From NCBI GenBank assembly GCA_021555075.1, contig JAKGBX010000001.1:1922001-1986000 (forward strand): DNA of 64,000 nt, read 5' to 3'. The position numbers and the translations under genes were made by a program. Position 1 is the first letter of the stretch. Each line of letters opens with the position of its first letter. Source of the stretch: Rhodobacteraceae bacterium LMO-JJ12. Its GTDB lineage: Bacteria > Pseudomonadota > Alphaproteobacteria > Rhodobacterales > Rhodobacteraceae. Shown here one piece after another: positions 9,711 to 18,490 of the stretch. The notes beneath the pieces were generated by a model. The model was not told the origin of the DNA, did not search any database, and was given only the letters and a program-made list of their open reading frames with translations.

Positions 9711-10796
9711 ATGGCAATGGCAGAAGTTCTCAAAATGAACAAAGGCGACTCCGACAAGCAAAAGGCGCTCGACAGCGCATTGGCGCAGATCGAACGGCAG
9801 TTCGGTAAGGGCTCGATCATGAAGTTGGGCGCGGAAAACGCGGTGCAGCAGATCGAATCGACATCCACAGGATCCTTGGGGCTCGATATTGCACTGGGCA
9901 TTGGCGGTCTGCCCAAAGGTCGGATCATCGAGATCTATGGCCCGGAAAGTTCAGGTAAGACCACGCTGACGCTGCATGTGGTCGCCGAGGAACAGAAAAA
10001 AGGCGGTGTTTGCGCCTTTGTCGACGCCGAACACGCGCTTGATCCGCAATACGCCAAGAAGCTTGGCGTGAACCTTGATGAGCTTTTGATCAGCCAGCCC
10101 GATACGGGCGAACAAGCGCTGGAAATCGTTGATACGCTGGTTCGGTCCGGTGCGGTGAACATGGTGGTAATCGATTCCGTGGCCGCGCTCACACCGAAGA
10201 GTGAGTTGGAAGGCGAAATGGGCGATTCGAGTGTTGGGGTGCACGCGCGACTGATGAGTCAGGCGATGCGCAAGCTTACCGGTTCGATTTCGCGTAGCAA
10301 CTGCATGGTCATCTTTATCAACCAGATCCGGATGAAGATTGGCGTGATGTTCGGCTCGCCAGAAACCACAACCGGCGGCAACGCGCTTAAATTCTATTCT
10401 TCGGTGCGGCTTGATATTCGCCGGATTGGCGCGGTCAAGGATCGCGACGAAGTCATCGGCAACCAAACGCGCGTGAAAGTCGTCAAGAACAAGGTGGCGC
10501 CTCCGTTTCGCCAGGTGGAGTTTGATATTCTTTATGGTGAAGGGATTTCAAAAACCGGCGAACTGCTCGACCTGGGTGTGGCGGCTGGTGTGGTGCAGAA
10601 GTCAGGTTCATGGTTCTCCTATGGCGACGAGCGTATAGGCCAGGGCCGCGAAAATGCTCGGACATACATGAAAGAGAATCCAAAGATCGCACTCGAGATC
10701 GAAGACAAGATCCGTGCGGCTCATGGGCTTGAATTTGACATGTTGGATCCGCCGAAGGCGGAAGATGACGCAGATGACGCCTTGCTGGACGGCTAA
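9711..10796 (+). CDS. recA: Recombinase RecA
   Basis: 361 aa. Walker A is [24 protein letters not shown] and [19 protein letters not shown] are canonical. Loop regions and the acidic C-terminus ([11 protein letters not shown]) are complete. It forms the ATP-dependent filament on single-stranded DNA for recombinational repair and SOS induction. ATG 9711 (or 9717) fits the family N-terminus; an in-frame GTG at 9651 would overlap the SOS box and is rejected. Confidence 0.97.
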   Translation: MAMAEVLKMNKGDSDKQKALDSALAQIERQFGKGSIMKLGAENAVQQIESTSTGSLGLDIALGIGGLPKGRIIEIYGPESSGKTTLTLHVVAEEQKKGGVCAFVDAEHALDPQYAKKLGVNLDELLISQPDTGEQALEIVDTLVRSGAVNMVVIDSVAALTPKSELEGEMGDSSVGVHARLMSQAMRKLTGSISRSNCMVIFINQIRMKIGVMFGSPETTTGGNALKFYSSVRLDIRRIGAVKDRDEVIGNQTRVKVVKNKVAPPFRQVEFDILYGEGISKTGELLDLGVAAGVVQKSGSWFSYGDERIGQGRENARTYMKENPKIALEIEDKIRAAHGLEFDMLDPPKAEDDADDALLDG

Positions 10797-10824
10797 AACC
10801 CCCGTCTGGTCTTAGCGGGCCACG

Positions 10825-10864
10825 GATATCATGGTTGACGGAATGCCAGAGCAGCCATGATATC
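10825..10864. repeat. Perfect 10-bp inverted repeat downstream of recA
   Basis: GATATCATGG at 10825-10834 and CCATGATATC at 10855-10864, separated by 20 nt. It lies between the convergent recA and DUF2189 genes. It has no T-tract, so it may be a weak hairpin terminator or a protein-binding dyad. Confidence 0.4.
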
Positions 10865-10967
10865 GGGGCAAGCCGCCCTTTTGCAGCAATGCGCGATTGC
10901 TGGTTGATCGAGATGTCGGTGGAGGCGCGAGGTAAAGCGGTTGTTTGTCGCCCGAGCCTTGTTGTTG

Positions 10968-11837
10968 TCACGCCGGGCTGAGAAGGACGCGCTCAGCCTC
11001 TTCGGGGATGCGGCGGATGCTTCGATAGGCATGCCATGTCGCGTGACCCAATAGCGGGAATGTCACAATCAGACCGATAAATCCGGTCAGGACTGACAGG
11101 ACGAAGAGTGCCAGCACAATCCCACCCCAGGCGAGCATTGCGGGCAAGTTATTCCAGACCAGTGCCATGCTGATGCCCATGGCGGATAGCGCATCGACGT
11201 CTTCCACCAGCAGCATTGGTACGGAAAAGATGCTGATCGCGAAGGCGAAGGCGGCAAACAACGCGCCAACAACGCAACCCACCAACAGGATCGACCAACC
11301 GGTTGGCGTGAACAACAACATTGGCAAGAGATCGTCGGTTCCCGGAAATGGCTGGATTCCGAAGAACAGGGCGTAGATCAGCACCGCTGCGCGAATCCAG
11401 AGCGTGAAGAGCAGGAGCAAGATTACACCAAGAAACACCCCTTGATAGCGCGACTTCGGGCGCAAGAATATCATTTGCCGGAATCGAGTTTTCTTGCCCC
11501 GTTCCAGCCGACGACTCTTGACATAGAGCCCATTGGCAAAGACCGGACCGACCACCATGAAGCCAGCCAGTGCAGGAAACAGGAAGTGTTCGATTTCGGT
11601 TTGAAACATCCCCAATACCAGCAATAGCGACAACGCAAAGAGCATCAACCCGTAGAGCAGGCTGGCAATCGGGTTGGTCCAGAGGTCGCGCCATCCGCCC
11701 ATCAGCCAGGTGAAGGCGGTTTGCCATGGCAAGCCTTGTGCATACGGATTGTCGCGCGGCAGGGGCGGGACGATCTCTGGCAGTCCTCTGGATGTTTTGG
11801 GCAGCGGATCGGGCGGGGGTAGATTGTCGCTCAGCAT
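10968..11837 (-). CDS. DUF2189 multi-pass membrane protein
   Basis: 289 aa with about six hydrophobic helices from residue ~40 onward (for example IASLLYGLMLFALSLLLVLG and SILLVGCVVGALFAAFAFAI). The cytosolic N-terminus is proline-rich. The sequence matches the DUF2189 family, often found beside cytochrome oxidase genes in alphaproteobacteria. Here it follows ccoP with only a small membrane-protein gene between, and its start overlaps that gene's stop, so it belongs to the cco transcript. A role in oxidase assembly or membrane function is inferred from position only. Confidence 0.8.
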   Translation of the reverse strand: MLSDNLPPPDPLPKTSRGLPEIVPPLPRDNPYAQGLPWQTAFTWLMGGWRDLWTNPIASLLYGLMLFALSLLLVLGMFQTEIEHFLFPALAGFMVVGPVFANGLYVKSRRLERGKKTRFRQMIFLRPKSRYQGVFLGVILLLLFTLWIRAAVLIYALFFGIQPFPGTDDLLPMLLFTPTGWSILLVGCVVGALFAAFAFAISIFSVPMLLVEDVDALSAMGISMALVWNNLPAMLAWGGIVLALFVLSVLTGFIGLIVTFPLLGHATWHAYRSIRRIPEEAERVLLSPA

Positions 11838-12034
11838 GATGGTTTCGCCGCGCGGTATGTGGCGACGCCTTGTTTCGGGGTTTTCAGATGTGGCACGCAA
11901 TCTGGCTGACTGAAGACGGCGAGCGCGATGAGATGGGCATTGGCGGCGGCAAAAATCGCAAGGACGGCAAAGGCCGAAAGAGCGCCGAGACAACGGCCGC
12001 GCGTCCAAAAGCGGGGGGAAGTCTGCACGTTCAT
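11831..12034 (-). CDS. Small single-pass membrane protein of the cco operon
   Basis: 67 aa. A hydrophobic stretch at residues ~17-40 (LGALSAFAVLAIFAAANAHL) is followed by QPDCVPHLKTP and a short tail ending YRAAKPSC. The two Cys and the PHLK segment look conserved in small proteins seen beside ccoP in relatives. It overlaps ccoP by 4 nt at its start and the DUF2189 gene by 7 nt at its end. Function unknown. Confidence 0.7.
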   Translation of the reverse strand: MNVQTSPRFWTRGRCLGALSAFAVLAIFAAANAHLIALAVFSQPDCVPHLKTPKQGVATYRAAKPSC

Positions 12035-12900
12035 TGCGCCACCTGTTTCAGGTTTTCCAGATAGACCGTCAGCAGCTTTCTGTCTGTCTCGTCAAGGCGG
12101 TCTTCCCAGCTTGGCATCCAGCCCCTGCGCCCGTGAATGATGGTGGTGAACATCGCTTGTTTGTCACCGCCATAGATCCAGAAATCATCGGTCAAGTTCG
12201 GGGCGCCCAGATCGGTGTTGCCGGTTGCTTCTTCGCCGTGGCAAGAGGCGCAATTGTCGATGAAGAGGGACTCTCCAAGTAGCAACCTGTCGGGATCGGT
12301 TCCAGTTTGCAGACCTGACAATGATCGCACGTAATCGACAACCGTGCGGATTTCATCGCGTGTGAGCGTTCCGTCAAACGCCAGCATTTCGGAGTAGTGC
12401 GTATCGGGATGGTCGGCATTGATACCGACGCGCAGGGTTTCCAGTATCGCTTCCGGGCTGTCGCCCCAGAGCCATGAATTGTCTATCAAGCTGGGAAAAC
12501 CGGGCGCGCCTTGGCCATTTGCGCCATGGCACGCGGCGCAATTGTCACCGAACAGCGCCGGACCGGTGCTTGCCACCATGGCGGACAACTCGGGGCTGGC
12601 ACGGATTGTCGTAACCGGCAGAGTTGCGATCTGGTCACGCCAGGGCGCGCGCGATTGGTGCATTTCTGCAACCTGGCGTTCGACGCGGTCGCGTTGATCA
12701 ATGCCGAGGAGCCCCTTTGTATAGCCATTGATCCCTGGCCATGCCGGCAGCAGGATCCAAGCGATTAGCGCGTAGAGATGACTGAGCAGGATGAACCACC
12801 AGATTGCTCTGGGTATCGAGGTGTTCAATTCGGTGATGCCGTTCCATTCGTGACCCGTGGTCTGATGGCCCGTCAGTGGATCGCGTTGTCTGACGCTCAT
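12031..12900 (-). CDS. ccoP: cbb3-type cytochrome c oxidase subunit III (di-heme)
   Basis: 289 aa. An N-terminal membrane anchor (WWFILLSHLYALIAWILLPAW region) is followed by two class-I cytochrome c domains with CAACHG (about 136) and CASCHG (about 225) heme-binding motifs. It passes electrons to CcoN in the high-affinity cbb3 oxidase used at low oxygen. It lies third to fourth in the ccoNOQP operon and overlaps ccoQ by 4 nt. Confidence 0.95.
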   Translation of the reverse strand: MSVRQRDPLTGHQTTGHEWNGITELNTSIPRAIWWFILLSHLYALIAWILLPAWPGINGYTKGLLGIDQRDRVERQVAEMHQSRAPWRDQIATLPVTTIRASPELSAMVASTGPALFGDNCAACHGANGQGAPGFPSLIDNSWLWGDSPEAILETLRVGINADHPDTHYSEMLAFDGTLTRDEIRTVVDYVRSLSGLQTGTDPDRLLLGESLFIDNCASCHGEEATGNTDLGAPNLTDDFWIYGGDKQAMFTTIIHGRRGWMPSWEDRLDETDRKLLTVYLENLKQVAQ

Positions 12901-13085
12901 CGTGGTTCCTCCGCGCTCAATGGGCCGTTCTCGTCATCGAAGATCGCGTGTTTGGCGTGTTCAAAACGATCGCGATTGCGGGGCCAGAATGCATAGAGGC
13001 AGACGCAGATGGAGAGCGCGATCAGGTAAAACAGACCGAAAGACTTGGCGGCGGCGACCACGGTATCATGCGACAGCCCCATCAT
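12897..13085 (-). CDS. ccoQ: cbb3 oxidase small subunit CcoQ
   Basis: 62 aa. One transmembrane helix (SFGLFYLIALSICVCLYAFW) is followed by a basic PRNRDRFEHAKHAIF segment and an acidic tail, typical of CcoQ. It overlaps ccoO upstream and ccoP downstream by 4 nt each. CcoQ proteins stabilise the complex. Confidence 0.88.
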   Translation of the reverse strand: MMGLSHDTVVAAAKSFGLFYLIALSICVCLYAFWPRNRDRFEHAKHAIFDDENGPLSAEEPR

Positions 13086-13867
13086 TGTGTCGCCTCGCGG
13101 GTCTTGGAGATTGCGGAGGCTTGCATTTGGTCGGCCACATCGGTCAGCTTGCCAAGGATTTGCAGATAGGCGACGAGAGCATCCATTTCGCTGACTGGTC
13201 CGGCTTGACCGCCAAAACGGCGCACATGTGTTGCTTCGCCGTAGCGCTCAAACACACCATCAGCAGCGGCGCTATCGGGGCGAGCCTGTGCGGTGGCATC
13301 TCGCTCGGCATTGGCAATCATTTCGTCATCGTAGGGCACGCCGACGCGGCGCAGCGCGGTCAGGCGGGCGGGAAGGCTTGCCGTTTCAAGCGGTGTTTCA
13401 GCGAGAAAGGCATATTGCGGCATGACCGATTGCGGCACCACGGCGCGCGGATCGATCAGATGCGCGACATGCCAGTCGTCGGAGTATTTCGCGCCCAGTC
13501 GTGCGATGTCCGGCCCGGTGCGTTTGGACCCCCAGAGCATTGGGTGGTCATATTTGCTTTCCACCGCCAGAGAATAGGGGCCGTAGCGGTCGACCTCATC
13601 GGCCAATGTGCGGATCATCTGACTGTGACAGGCGTAGCAACCTTCGCGAATATAGATATCGCGTCCGGCTTGTTCCAATGGGGTGTAGAGACGCATATCG
13701 GGTGCATCCTCGACCGTTTCGTCGATGGTGAAAAGCGGTGCGATCTCGACGAAACCGCCGATCATTGCGGCGAAGATAATACCGAATGTGAGGCCCATCG
13801 AGTGCTTTTCCAGACGGTAATGGCCGGCCTGGATCGGATAGTAGAGCTTTTGAAGCAAACGGATCAT
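13082..13867 (-). CDS. ccoO: cbb3 oxidase subunit II (mono-heme)
   Basis: 261 aa. An N-terminal anchor (HSMGLTFGIIFAAMIGGFVEIAPLF) is followed by a single heme motif CYACHSQM and the conserved GPYSLAVESKYDHPMLWGSKRTGPD. ATG 13867 gives the usual MIRLLQKLYYPIQ-like N-terminus. The gene lies 4 nt after ccoN. Confidence 0.95.
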   Translation of the reverse strand: MIRLLQKLYYPIQAGHYRLEKHSMGLTFGIIFAAMIGGFVEIAPLFTIDETVEDAPDMRLYTPLEQAGRDIYIREGCYACHSQMIRTLADEVDRYGPYSLAVESKYDHPMLWGSKRTGPDIARLGAKYSDDWHVAHLIDPRAVVPQSVMPQYAFLAETPLETASLPARLTALRRVGVPYDDEMIANAERDATAQARPDSAAADGVFERYGEATHVRRFGGQAGPVSEMDALVAYLQILGKLTDVADQMQASAISKTREATQ

Positions 13868-13871
13868 CACA

Positions 13872-15524
13872 TTACTCCGCAACCGGGACGGCAATCTCGC
13901 CGGCCCCGGATTCTGTGGGCACATCCAGCACTTTGCTTTCGTGTCCTGTCACTCGAATTGTCATCCAGATGTTGTAGGCGCCGATCACCGCGCCGCTGAA
14001 GAACAGCAAGCCACCGATGGCGCGGGCGATGTAATAGGGGTGCATCGCCACCATACTATCGACGAAGGAATATTTCAGCGTGCCGGCTTCAGTATAGGTG
14101 CGCCACATCAGTCCCTGCACAATGCCGGAATTCCACATCGAAATGACGTAGATAAGCGTGCCTGCAAGGGCGAGCCAGAAGTGCCATTCGACCAGTTTCC
14201 AAGAATACATCGTCTCGCGCCGCCAGATCATCGGCACCGCGGCATAGATCGAACCAAAAGTGATCAGTGCGACCCAGCCCATTGCGCCTGCATGAACATG
14301 CGCCACCGTCCAGTCGGTGTAATGCGACAGTGAGTTAACCGGTCGGATTGCCATGAAGGAGCCCTCGAATGTCGAGAGGCCATAGAACACGGCGGCGACG
14401 AACATGAAGCGTAGGGTCGCGTCGTCACGCACCTTGTGCCACGCGCCATTCAGCGTCATCAGAGCGTTACCCGCGCTGGCCCAGCTTGGCACCAGGAGCA
14501 TGATGGAAAACGTCATGCCGAGCGTCTGCACCCAATGGGGCAGGGCGGTGTAATGCAGGTGATGCGAGCCGACCCAGATGTAAAAGAAGGTGATGCCCCA
14601 GAACGACAGGATCGACAGGCGATAGGAATAGATCGGTCGCCCCGCTCGTTTTGGTAGATAGTAATAGAGCATGCCGAGAAAGCCCGCTGTCAGGAAGAAG
14701 GCCACTGCGTTATGGCCATACCACCACTGGGTCATCGCGTCCTGTACACCCGAAAACAGCGAATAGCTTTTGGCCGCAGTGAAGGATGCGGGAACGGCAA
14801 GGTTGTTGACGATATGCAGCACCGCCACGACTAGGATGAACGCCAAATAATACCAGTTGGCGACGTAGATATGCGGCTCATTCCGTCGCGCGAGGGTGCG
14901 GATGTAGAGCACGAAATAGGTGACCCAGACGATCACCAGCCAGATATCGGCATACCATTCGGCCTCGGCATATTCCTTGGACTGGGTAACGCCCATGAGG
15001 TATCCGGTGACCGCCATGATCACGAAGAGGTTGTAGCCGATAATGACGAACCACGGGGCAAGCTGACTGACCAAACGGGCGCGGCTGGTGCGTTGCATGA
15101 CGTGGAACGAGGTCGCGATCAGCGCATTGCCGCCAAAGCCAAAGATCACGCCGGTGGTGTGGATCGGGCGCAGCCTTCCAAAGCTTGACCATGCGCCGTC
15201 AAACCGCGCCTCGGGATAGGCCAGCATCCAAGCCACCCAATCGCCCACGCCCATGGCGATCACCGCCCAGATCATCGCCACAACGATGCCGAATTTGATC
15301 GGGTCGTCATAATAAGCACGGCTTCGGTCTTCGGTGGGTGCAGGGGCATAGAGTGCAGCCCCCACAACAAAAATCAGAGCAAGGCTTATGAAAAGCACAA
15401 TGAATCCGTGCACACTCATCGCGTCACCTGCGCCGAGGGCGGCCATTGTCAGACCCACCAGCGCGGTCAGGCAGAGCAGGGCAAGCGCAAACTGGCGTTC
15501 AGCGATTGTGAATTTCTCAACCAT
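13872..15524 (-). CDS. ccoN: cbb3 oxidase catalytic subunit I
   Basis: 550 aa with twelve or more transmembrane helices. Heme-copper oxidase signatures are present: WYGHNAVAFFLTAGFLGMLYYYLP (copper-B ligands), HLHYTALPHWVQTLGM, and the low- and high-spin heme histidines in HVHAGAMGW. It reduces oxygen to water with high affinity and pumps protons. It is the first cco gene. Only 42 bp separate it from the upstream globin gene, so the operon may be read through from upstream. Confidence 0.96.
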   Translation of the reverse strand: MVEKFTIAERQFALALLCLTALVGLTMAALGAGDAMSVHGFIVLFISLALIFVVGAALYAPAPTEDRSRAYYDDPIKFGIVVAMIWAVIAMGVGDWVAWMLAYPEARFDGAWSSFGRLRPIHTTGVIFGFGGNALIATSFHVMQRTSRARLVSQLAPWFVIIGYNLFVIMAVTGYLMGVTQSKEYAEAEWYADIWLVIVWVTYFVLYIRTLARRNEPHIYVANWYYLAFILVVAVLHIVNNLAVPASFTAAKSYSLFSGVQDAMTQWWYGHNAVAFFLTAGFLGMLYYYLPKRAGRPIYSYRLSILSFWGITFFYIWVGSHHLHYTALPHWVQTLGMTFSIMLLVPSWASAGNALMTLNGAWHKVRDDATLRFMFVAAVFYGLSTFEGSFMAIRPVNSLSHYTDWTVAHVHAGAMGWVALITFGSIYAAVPMIWRRETMYSWKLVEWHFWLALAGTLIYVISMWNSGIVQGLMWRTYTEAGTLKYSFVDSMVAMHPYYIARAIGGLLFFSGAVIGAYNIWMTIRVTGHESKVLDVPTESGAGEIAVPVAE

Positions 15525-15566
15525 GTGCTGGCATTCCTTTTTCCAACGGCTCTAAGAGTGACTCGC

Positions 15567-16028
15567 TTAACTCAGAGATGGCACGCCGCTTTCGTTTCTC
15601 TCAAACATCGCGTAGCGCAGGCTTTTCGCGATGCGTTCGGCGCGAAACATCAGGTAATTCACGGCTTCTGGTGTCGCTGCAGTGTCCTCCAACGTTGCGC
15701 GGAACAAGACCAGCCAACGTTCAAAATCCTTGGGCTCGACGCCGCCAATCTGCTGATGAACGGCGACGGGCTTTCCCGAGTAATTCCCGGCATTCAACGC
15801 GACGGAGGTCCAGAACCGTTTCATCACCTCAAGATGCGGGGCCCAGTTGTCGCCAATCTCGGCCTCAAAGATCGGGCCAAGACGCACATCATCGCGGATG
15901 CGAGCATAAAATTGCTCAACCATGCGTGACAGATAGCCCTCGTCTATGCCGATGATCGCTGCGGCCTCCCTTATCTGCGCGCGTTTCTTTTCGGCGTAGG
16001 AAGGTTCGATGGAAAATTCTGCGCTCAT
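15567..16028 (-). CDS. Group III truncated hemoglobin-like protein
   Basis: 153 aa. FYARIRDDVRLGPIF, the WAPHLEVMKRFWTSVAL helix, NYSGKP and the following HQQ match group III truncated globins. These bind heme and are thought to handle NO or oxygen. The N-terminal ~25 residues are an extra charged segment. Its position directly before ccoN suggests protection or oxygen supply for the terminal oxidase; this is inference. Confidence 0.82.
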   Translation of the reverse strand: MSAEFSIEPSYAEKKRAQIREAAAIIGIDEGYLSRMVEQFYARIRDDVRLGPIFEAEIGDNWAPHLEVMKRFWTSVALNAGNYSGKPVAVHQQIGGVEPKDFERWLVLFRATLEDTAATPEAVNYLMFRAERIAKSLRYAMFERNESGVPSLS

Positions 16029-16133
16029 GTTTGGCTCTCCTCTGGTGTCACTGAAAACGCTTTGGGAAAAATTATCTGCGACACCGTTAATTTCGATCCT
16101 GCGAGGGGCGTGCGCATCCGGCAGACCCGCGCC

Positions 16134-16475
16134 TCAGCTTTTTGCGGCGGCTTTTTCCATCTCCTCAAGGGCAAGTGCGGAATGGGCATAGGCCCCACCG
16201 GCGCGCATTTCGGCGGCGACCCAGATTGCTTCCATGATTTCGCCCTCGCTTGCCTCGTGGTGCAGCGCCGCTTTGGTATGGCCCTTGATGCAATAGGGGC
16301 ATTGGGTGACATGGGCGACGGCCACGGCGATCAGTTGTTTGGTTTTCACGTCCAGCGCGCCATTCGCGAACACTGCCTGACTAAACGCGATGAATGCTTT
16401 TTCAGCCTCTGGTGTCAGGTCCCTGCGACGTTTGGCGTGCGCGGTTGTATTGGTTGGAAATAGCGTGTCAGACAT
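16134..16475 (-). CDS. Carboxymuconolactone decarboxylase/AhpD-like protein
   Basis: 113 aa, single-domain. The redox motif VTQCPYCIKGHTKAALHHEAS (CxxC plus His) is the AhpD active-site pattern, so a thiol-dependent peroxidase or disulfide-reductase-related role is more likely than lactone decarboxylation. It lies between the globin and CBS genes with ~100 bp upstream of the globin start. No transmembrane segment. Confidence 0.85.
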   Translation of the reverse strand: MSDTLFPTNTTAHAKRRRDLTPEAEKAFIAFSQAVFANGALDVKTKQLIAVAVAHVTQCPYCIKGHTKAALHHEASEGEIMEAIWVAAEMRAGGAYAHSALALEEMEKAAAKS

Positions 16476-16503
16476 GGGTGTTCCTTTCGGGACTTGCGCG
16501 CAC

Positions 16504-16944
16504 TTAGCGGTAGCCGAGGCTCATTGCGTAATCGCGCAACAGCGCTTCTTCGTAGCGGACCTCCTGCAACTGAGTGAGAAGGGCGTCGCGTGCGTTCAAA
16601 ACGCCCAGCACAACGCCGCTTTCCTCGAGCACGGGAATGTTTTTCAGGCCGAGATCATTCATCACCTGCCAGATATCCTGCAACAAGGTCGTGGGGTTTG
16701 TCGTGACGATTTCAGTGGTCATTGCTTGTGCGACGGGGGCCGTGCAACTGGCGCCTGTGCAACGCCCTGTTACGCGCACAATGTCAGTCTTGGTCACGAT
16801 ACCGACCAAATGCCTGGTATCGTCACAGACCAGCACCATGTCGTTGCCCTTATCCAACAAACGCGCGGCTTTCAGCAGCGTTGCTTCGGGTTCGATACAG
16901 AGCAACCGTTTGCGAACGGCGGGCATGATTTTATCAATCAACAT
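16504..16944 (-). CDS. CBS-pair domain protein
   Basis: 146 aa consisting of two CBS modules (about 1-65 and 75-140), with HLVGIVTKTDIVRVTGR and GVVLGVLNARDALLTQL. Such stand-alone pairs sense adenine nucleotides or redox cofactors. Three cysteines lie near the linker (CTGASC) and near residue 16 (LLCIEP), which could allow redox or metal sensing. It sits in the microaerobic cluster; its partner is unknown. Confidence 0.85.
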   Translation of the reverse strand: MLIDKIMPAVRKRLLCIEPEATLLKAARLLDKGNDMVLVCDDTRHLVGIVTKTDIVRVTGRCTGASCTAPVAQAMTTEIVTTNPTTLLQDIWQVMNDLGLKNIPVLEESGVVLGVLNARDALLTQLQEVRYEEALLRDYAMSLGYR

Positions 16945-17010
16945 GTCGCTCTCATTTGTTGCAATACCATCCGGATTAGGCGCGTCTTCACAGGAAAGAT
17001 TATGTCCTTC

Positions 17011-17409
17011 TCAACTGCGATGATCAAAGCTCAGGGCGACCGGATCACTGGCGGGAAAGGTATCGTTCAGGGCATCATCAAGCATCGCGTCGAGTTTTTG
17101 ACGATCTGGCGAAACAGTTGGAGTGGCTGCTTTGGGCGAAGCAGTTGGACGTGACGAGCGTGAGAAGTCAGCGCCAGTGCAAGTCAGAACCATGCCGGTC
17201 GTATCGGCGGTGATCCGGGCGCGGCGCGTATCGGAAAAGAACGTTAACCGAACGCGACCGGCATCGTCGCCTTCGCCGCGTTCAAAGCGGCTTGTTACTG
17301 TTCCCTGGCGCATTCTGGCTTGCAAATCCTGGGGAGCCAGTTTCAGGGCTTTCGCGACAATCTCGGCGTCGATCTGAATTTGATCTGTGCCAATTTCAAT
17401 TGCGGGCAT
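17011..17409 (-). CDS. Small unknown protein of the microaerobic cluster (possibly DUF6522-type)
   Basis: 132 aa from ATG 17409, which follows AGGAGAAATCAA. The N-terminal half is a compact domain (IDAEIVAKALKLAPQDLQAR ... GRVRLTFFSDTRRARI) and the C-terminal third is Ser/Pro-rich. The N-terminal domain resembles small proteins I associate with the DUF6522 label, but I am not certain. In-frame sequence upstream of 17409 overlaps the neighbouring gene and is not needed. Confidence 0.6.
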   Translation of the reverse strand: MPAIEIGTDQIQIDAEIVAKALKLAPQDLQARMRQGTVTSRFERGEGDDAGRVRLTFFSDTRRARITADTTGMVLTCTGADFSRSSRPTASPKAATPTVSPDRQKLDAMLDDALNDTFPASDPVALSFDHRS

Positions 17410-17426
17410 TTGATTTCTCCTTCTCA

Positions 17427-17789
17427 TCAGGCCGCCGCGCCCGTTGTCGGGGCACGATCGGCCATGATTGAATGGTCGAGGCTTTTCTGGAACGCATCCC
17501 GGGCCGATGGAATGCGGAGTTTCGAGCGGTGACGGGGCTTGCAGATGCGCCACCTGCCTTTTGACTGAGCGCATTCGAAAAGGCTGCGATGATGCCCCAG
17601 AAGGCGTAGGATTCTGTCGTGGATGAATTCGTCTGGGTTACGCGCCAAACCAGGTGCGACTTTGGCTTGTTGAGGGTGCGATGCTACGAACTTCGGCGCT
17701 AGACTGGCTGCCTCTGAACGATCATCGAGGCCGCGTGCCAGTCCTATCAGGCTCTGCAATCCGGCATCTGTAAAGGTCGCGTGGCGCAT
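17427..17789 (-). CDS. Hypothetical protein, first gene of the minus-strand block
   Basis: 120 aa from ATG 17789, about 33 nt after a good minus-strand -10 element. Residues 1-65 (MRHATFTDAGLQSLIGLARG, then DEFIHDRILRLLGHHRSLFE) look protein-like. The last ~50 residues are basic and irregular (RICKPRHRSKLRIP), so the 3' end may be altered by a frameshift. I do not recognise the family. Confidence 0.45.
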   Translation of the reverse strand: MRHATFTDAGLQSLIGLARGLDDRSEAASLAPKFVASHPQQAKVAPGLARNPDEFIHDRILRLLGHHRSLFECAQSKGRWRICKPRHRSKLRIPSARDAFQKSLDHSIMADRAPTTGAAA

Positions 17790-17821
17790 TGGAGTTTCCA
17801 GAAGGTATATTGACAATGTAT

Positions 17822-17850
17822 ATAATAGCGCAACTTAATTGGTATTGTAA
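17822..17850 (-). promoter_or_regulatory. Sigma-70-type promoter for the minus-strand microaerobic block
   Basis: Read on the minus strand: TTACAA (17850-17845), a 17-nt spacer, then TATTAT (17827-17822). Each hexamer is close to consensus, the spacing is ideal, and the first ATG follows 33 nt later. It would drive the unknown gene at 17789 and possibly the genes below it. Confidence 0.6.
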
Positions 17851-18368
17851 ATACTTATTCCAGTATACTGATTGTGCCTACGTTGCTGTCAATATCCGCG
17901 CGGTTCCGAACGTTGTGTGCCGGATAACCCTGACGCTTGCGGCGTTCTTGCAATACGTCGCCCATACAAGACACAGGCCGGTTGTGTCGGTCTTGGGCAA
18001 ACTTGTCGGCCTGACCTGATCGAAGGTACAGGCCAAGCCGTAGAGGTTTTATACGCTGGAAAATGCGCTGTGGGCAGTACGAGGGGCGCCAGTGGTGGTT
18101 CGCAAGCCAATCAAACGCATGTTGAACATAATGAAGACAAGCCAGGGTGCACGAAAGCGCATCAAGGGCTCCGCGTCGACCAAGTCAGCGTGGAGTAACG
18201 GCAAAGGGTATGGCGCAGGCGCATCGTTCACGAATGCGTCAACATGTATGCCTCCTGCAACCGGTGCTTACGCAGTATTGAAATGTGATTTCAAATGTCT
18301 ACGGATCTTGCGCTAAACGTGCCAAGTTACCCCTAAGCAACTGTAAATGATTAGGACTAGGGGATAAT
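17851..18368. other. Gene-poor flank outside the left attachment site
   Basis: About 520 bp with no convincing gene. A minus-strand frame at 18049-18231 (60 aa, contains LVFIMFNMRLIGLR) has no clear ribosome site. Just upstream on the minus strand, CAGGAGGCATAC precedes a five-codon ORF (MLTHS). The stretch may be remnants left by integration or excision next to the tRNA site. Confidence 0.35.
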
Positions 18369-18382
18369 TGGCGGAGAGACAG
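18369..18382. other. Left attachment site (attL core)
   Basis: TGGCGGAGAGACAG is identical to the terminal 14 nt of the tRNA-Ser gene at 29420-29433. The flanking sequence differs immediately on either side (TCCGCC here, GGATTC at the right copy). This marks the recombination core. Confidence 0.88.
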
Positions 18383-18442
18383 TCCGCCATGATGACTTCC
18401 AGTGGCGTTCGCAGGTGCCTATTATCACTTTGAAAATAAATG

Positions 18443-18456
18443 GTAAATCGATTTAC
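18443..18456. promoter_or_regulatory. 14-bp perfect palindrome in the integrase promoter region
   Basis: GTAAATCGATTTAC, about 90 bp before the integrase start and between attL and the arm-type repeats. Perfect palindromes of this size usually bind dimeric regulators; a control or excision site is inferred. Confidence 0.45.
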
Positions 18457-18490
18457 ATCTTCCGGTGTGGTCCGAGGGTTTCCGTTTACA

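Noticed and set aside
12902-13999. 365-codon plus-strand frame opposite ccoO/ccoQ
   Set aside because: Covers cytochrome oxidase genes with heme motifs on the other strand.
15525-15566. Possible FNR box before ccoN
   Set aside because: No TTGAT-N4-ATCAA-like sequence is present in this 42-bp gap.
17813-17827. TTGACA followed by TATAAT on the plus strand
   Set aside because: The hexamers are only 5 nt apart, far too close for a promoter; the minus-strand TTACAA-17-TATTAT is the better reading.
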